Positions 6,754 through 8,413 of a stretch of DNA of 8,413 bases are shown piece after piece (the first letter of the stretch is position 1; each line of letters opens with the position of its first letter). Position numbers and translations under genes: made by a program. The notes under the pieces are model-generated. The model was not told the DNA's origin. It saw nothing but the letters and a program-made list of their open reading frames with translations, and ran no database searches. The DNA is from an uncultured Paraburkholderia sp. (GTDB lineage: Bacteria; Pseudomonadota; Gammaproteobacteria; Burkholderiales; Burkholderiaceae): contig CALFSF010000152.1 in NCBI GenBank assembly GCA_937917025.1, positions 1 to 8,413 of the forward strand, read 5' to 3'.

Positions 6754-6771
6754 GTGTGTAGATATACACAC
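6754..6771. promoter_or_regulatory. Inverted repeat 1, putative HicB operator
   Basis: GTGTGTA, a 4-base GATA spacer, then TACACAC: a perfect 7-bp inverted repeat. It covers the predicted hicB -10 box (6761-6766) and transcription start. Its right arm shares the TATACAC sequence with inverted repeat 2, so the two sites overlap and could not both be fully occupied unless binding is by half-site. Confidence 0.55.
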
Positions 6772-6787
6772 TATCGCAGTGTATATC
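6761..6787. promoter_or_regulatory. Inverted repeat 2, putative HicB operator spanning -35 to -10
   Basis: GATATACAC (6761-6769), a 9-base spacer, then GTGTATATC (6779-6787): perfect 9-bp arms. One arm contains the predicted -10 box and the other overlaps the -35 box, so a bound dimer or tetramer would block RNA polymerase. Ribbon-helix-helix HicB proteins are known to repress their own operon through palindromes of this sort. Assigning this site to this HicB is inference. Confidence 0.6.
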
Positions 6788-6789
6788 AA
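6761..6789 (-). promoter_or_regulatory. Putative sigma-70 promoter of hicB
   Basis: On the minus strand, TTGATA (6789-6784; five of six bases match TTGACA) is followed by a 17-base spacer and TATATC (6766-6761; four of six match TATAAT). Transcription would start near 6754, giving a leader of about 70 bases before the hicB ATG. This is the most promoter-like sequence in the window and lies in its most AT-rich part. Confidence 0.6.
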
Positions 6790-6793
6790 TAAA

Positions 6794-6812
6794 TTTGTGT
6801 ATTTGTGTGTAT
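6794..6812 (+). repeat. Direct GTGTAT repeats beside the operator
   Basis: TTTGTGTATTTGTGTGTAT contains GTGTAT at 6797-6802 and again at 6807-6812, 10 bases apart. A further GTGTAT begins at 6779 in inverted repeat 2, 18 bases before the first. The half-sites share one face or nearly so and extend towards the rpfE-like gene. They may be accessory binding sites or simple low-complexity AT/GT sequence. Confidence 0.4.
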
Positions 6813-6868
6813 TTTCGGCGCACCACCGTATGTTTGCACCCCAGCTACAGAGCATGGGACTTTCGCCA

Positions 6869-6874
6869 TACAAT
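6869..6874 (+). promoter_or_regulatory. Possible -10 box of the rpfE-like/recJ unit
   Basis: TACAAT matches five of six bases of TATAAT and ends 10 bases before the preferred ATG at 6885. Transcription would then begin within a few bases of the start codon, giving a leaderless or near-leaderless message. No good -35 box is seen at the proper distance, so the call is weak. Confidence 0.3.
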
Positions 6875-6884
6875 GCCGGGCATC

Positions 6885-7976
6885 ATGCACGTCACCCGCC
6901 TCCAGCTCCTCCTGCCTTTCGCGCTGCCCTCGGCCGCCGACGCCTCCACCGCGCTGTACAACCTTGCCATTCCCGCGCTGGAGAAGCTGGTCGCCCGTGC
7001 GACGCTCGTCGAGCGCGTGATCGGCGAGGATTTCCAGCGCACCCTGCCGCACGAACGCTGGGTCGCGCGGCAGTTCGGCGCCGTGTCGCCCACCCAGCCG
7101 GCCGCCGACGAGGCGCCGCTCGCGCCTTACATGCTGCGCGCCGACGGCGGCGAGCCCGGCGAGGCGACGTGGGCCTGCGTCCAGCCCGTCCACGTGCGGA
7201 TCGCGCACGACCACCTCGTGCTGATCGATCCCCAGGCGCTCGACCTCCAGGACGACGAAGCCGCCACGCTGCTCGCCGTCGCGCGGCCGCTGATCGAGGA
7301 ACTGGGCGTGCGTATCGAGGCACCGAAGCCGTCGCGCTGGTACTTGTCGAGCGACGGTTTCGGCTCGCTCGCGGGCGCTTCGCCGCTGCGCGCGAGCGGC
7401 CGCAACATCGAAATCTGGCTGCCGCACGAGGCGCATACGGGCGAGCGTTCGCGGGCGTGGATGAAGCTGCAGAACGAAGTGCAGATGGCATGGTTCGAGC
7501 ATCCGGTCAACGAAGAGCGCGAGGCGCGCGGCCTGCCGGCGGTGAACTCGATCTGGTTCCATGCGCAGGGCGTGGCGCAACCGGTGACCAGCCCTTTCAC
7601 GCATGTCATGTCGAACGCCGCCGCGACGCGTGGTCTCGCGCTGTCCGCGGGCGTGAAAACCGATGCCCCGCCGCCGTCGTACGCGGCGTTTGCCGCGACC
7701 TCGCCCGAAGGCGAAGGCGAAGGCGGCACGCTCGTCGAAATCGATCCGTTCTCCGCGCCGTACATCGAGCAGGACTGGGCACGCTGGAACCAGGTATTCG
7801 CCGCGCTCGAAGCCGACTGGCTCGCACCCGCGCTCGACGCGCTGCAGTCTGGCGCACTCGGCGAACTCGGTTTGACACTGTGCGGCGACACCGGCTCGGT
7901 GACGCTCACGGCGACCCGTGGCGACCTGCGCAAATTCTGGCGGCGGCGCGTGTTCGCCTCGCTCTTCATCGAATGA
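6885..7976 (+). CDS. RpfE-like conserved protein of phosphoglycerate-mutase-like annotation, upstream of recJ
   Basis: A 363-residue soluble protein of a family common in beta- and gamma-proteobacteria next to recJ. It is named RpfE in Xanthomonas and is often annotated as a regulatory or cofactor-independent phosphoglycerate mutase-like protein; its biochemical role is not settled. Landmarks are LLLPFALP (8-15), the acceptor-like CVQPVHVRIAHDHLVL (98-113), RWYLS (151-155), the highly conserved KLQNEVQMAWFEHPVN (194-209), PAVNSIWF (218-225), and an IEQDWARW...DW segment near 294-312. There is no signal peptide or membrane helix. An EGEGEGG turn (275-281) is encoded by three tandem GAAGGC hexamers. 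The frame is open back to 6795. The ATG at 6885 is preferred because the family begins just before LLLPFALP; the ATG at 6873 (four residues longer) is possible, and neither has a clear ribosome site. The stop is 28 bases before recJ on the same strand, so the two are probably co-transcribed. Confidence 0.8.
   Translation: MHVTRLQLLLPFALPSAADASTALYNLAIPALEKLVARATLVERVIGEDFQRTLPHERWVARQFGAVSPTQPAADEAPLAPYMLRADGGEPGEATWACVQPVHVRIAHDHLVLIDPQALDLQDDEAATLLAVARPLIEELGVRIEAPKPSRWYLSSDGFGSLAGASPLRASGRNIEIWLPHEAHTGERSRAWMKLQNEVQMAWFEHPVNEEREARGLPAVNSIWFHAQGVAQPVTSPFTHVMSNAAATRGLALSAGVKTDAPPPSYAAFAATSPEGEGEGGTLVEIDPFSAPYIEQDWARWNQVFAALEADWLAPALDALQSGALGELGLTLCGDTGSVTLTATRGDLRKFWRRRVFASLFIE
7707..7724 (+). 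repeat. Three tandem GAAGGC hexamers inside the rpfE-like gene
   Basis: GAAGGC occurs three times in a row and encodes Glu-Gly three times in a linker-like stretch. Hexamer gain or loss would keep the frame, so copy number may vary between strains. Confidence 0.6.
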
Positions 7977-8004
7977 TCCACCGTCCTTCTTCCAGCCTGA
8001 CCGC

Positions 8005-8413
8005 ATGACCCGAATCGTTACGCGCGCCTCTTCTCCCGCCGATGCCGAAGCGCTGATCCGCCACGGCCTGCATCCCGTCCTCGCCCGTCTCTATGCGGCG
8101 CGCGGCGTGTGCATGCCCGACGAGATCGAAACCGGCCTCGCGCGGCTCGTGCCGCCCGTCGCGCTGAAAGGTTGCGAAGACGCCGCCGCCCTGCTCGCGG
8201 ATTCGATCGAAGGCAAGCGCCGCATGCTCGTCGTCGCCGACTACGACTGCGATGGCGCGACGGCCTGCGCCGTCGCCGTGCGCGGCCTGCGGATGTTCGG
8301 CGCGCAGATCGACTATCTGGTACCGAACCGTTTCGAATATGGCTACGGCCTGACACCAGAGATCGTCGAGCTCGCTGCCGAGCGCAGTCCCGATCTGCTG
8401 ATCACAGTCGACA
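8005..8413 (+). CDS. recJ: Single-stranded-DNA-specific exonuclease RecJ, N-terminal part (cut by right edge)
   Basis: RecJ is a 5'-3' exonuclease of the DHH phosphoesterase superfamily acting in RecF-pathway recombination, mismatch repair and base excision repair. The 136 visible residues start MTRIVTRASSPADAEALIRHGLHPVLARLYAARGV. They include DHH motif I as VADYDCDGATA (77-87; the family norm is DxDxDG) and VPNRFEYGYGL (106-116), a RecJ hallmark. The window ends inside motif III, LLITVD, just before the expected N-G. The Ala-to-Cys replacement in DYDCDG keeps all acidic metal ligands and should be harmless. The ATG is 28 bases after the rpfE-like stop. No clear ribosome site precedes it, so coupling to the upstream gene is likely. 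The product should be about 560-580 residues in full, judging from the family. Confidence 0.95.
   Translation, partial: MTRIVTRASSPADAEALIRHGLHPVLARLYAARGVCMPDEIETGLARLVPPVALKGCEDAAALLADSIEGKRRMLVVADYDCDGATACAVAVRGLRMFGAQIDYLVPNRFEYGYGLTPEIVELAAERSPDLLITVD

Noticed and set aside
6686..6826. N-terminal extension of HicB to an upstream ATG (180-residue form)
   Set aside because: The extra 47 residues are encoded by the promoter and operator repeats, have no family resemblance, and the ATG at 6685 has a good ribosome site.
6686..6884. hicA or a hicA fragment upstream of hicB
   Set aside because: I read the minus-strand frames of this stretch; there is no GSHhxF-like motif or the usual HicA C terminus. 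Only an 18-codon out-of-frame miniframe overlaps the hicB start.
6786..8006. Minus-strand frame of 406 codons opposite the rpfE-like gene
   Set aside because: Antisense shadow with Arg-rich composition; it would also run through the hicB operator region.
6752..8008. Plus-strand frame of 418 codons overlapping the rpfE-like gene in another frame
   Set aside because: The product is almost entirely Arg/Ala/Gly/Pro low-complexity sequence, while the frame starting at 6885 has conserved motifs such as NEVQM and HPVN.
1..8413. CRISPR arrays, tRNA or rRNA genes, transposases, phage genes
   Set aside because: No repeat-spacer pattern, cloverleaf-like sequence or mobile-element protein motif was seen on either strand.

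Overview
The window looks like a stretch of core chromosome from a Burkholderiaceae bacterium, most likely Burkholderia or Paraburkholderia. The evidence is the high G+C content, the style of the protein sequences (for example the ComEC segment HGNANFGVRDAE and a single LolC/E-type permease paired with LolD), and an RpfE-like gene directly upstream of recJ. The genus is inferred from remembered family resemblance, not from a search.

Layout: five genes run leftwards as one probable transcription unit. In the direction of transcription they are lolC (start near 5934), lolD (8-base overlap with lolC), a TatD/YjjV-type metal hydrolase gene, comEC, and a TTG-started alpha/beta hydrolase that runs off the left edge. 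On the right, an RpfE-like gene and recJ run rightwards; recJ is cut by the right edge. LolC and LolD should form the inner-membrane machine that hands lipoproteins to the periplasmic carrier. ComEC is the inner-membrane DNA-uptake channel. TatD-family proteins are metal-dependent hydrolases or nucleases. RecJ is the 5'-3' single-strand exonuclease of recombination and repair.

Between these two conserved blocks lies a small module at about 6212-6815 that looks accessory. It is a HicB-type antitoxin gene with no hicA beside it, followed by a strong intrinsic terminator. It is preceded by a very AT-rich control region (19 G+C in the 60 bases 6751-6810, by hand count). That region holds a good sigma-70-like promoter whose -35 and -10 boxes sit in the two arms of a 9-bp inverted repeat, plus a second overlapping inverted repeat and two more GTGTAT half-sites pointing towards the rpfE-like/recJ side. 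This solitary HicB with its self-contained operator is the most interesting part of the window; the rest is well-known housekeeping content. About 280 bases at 5935-6214, upstream of lolC, hold no gene that I can recognise.
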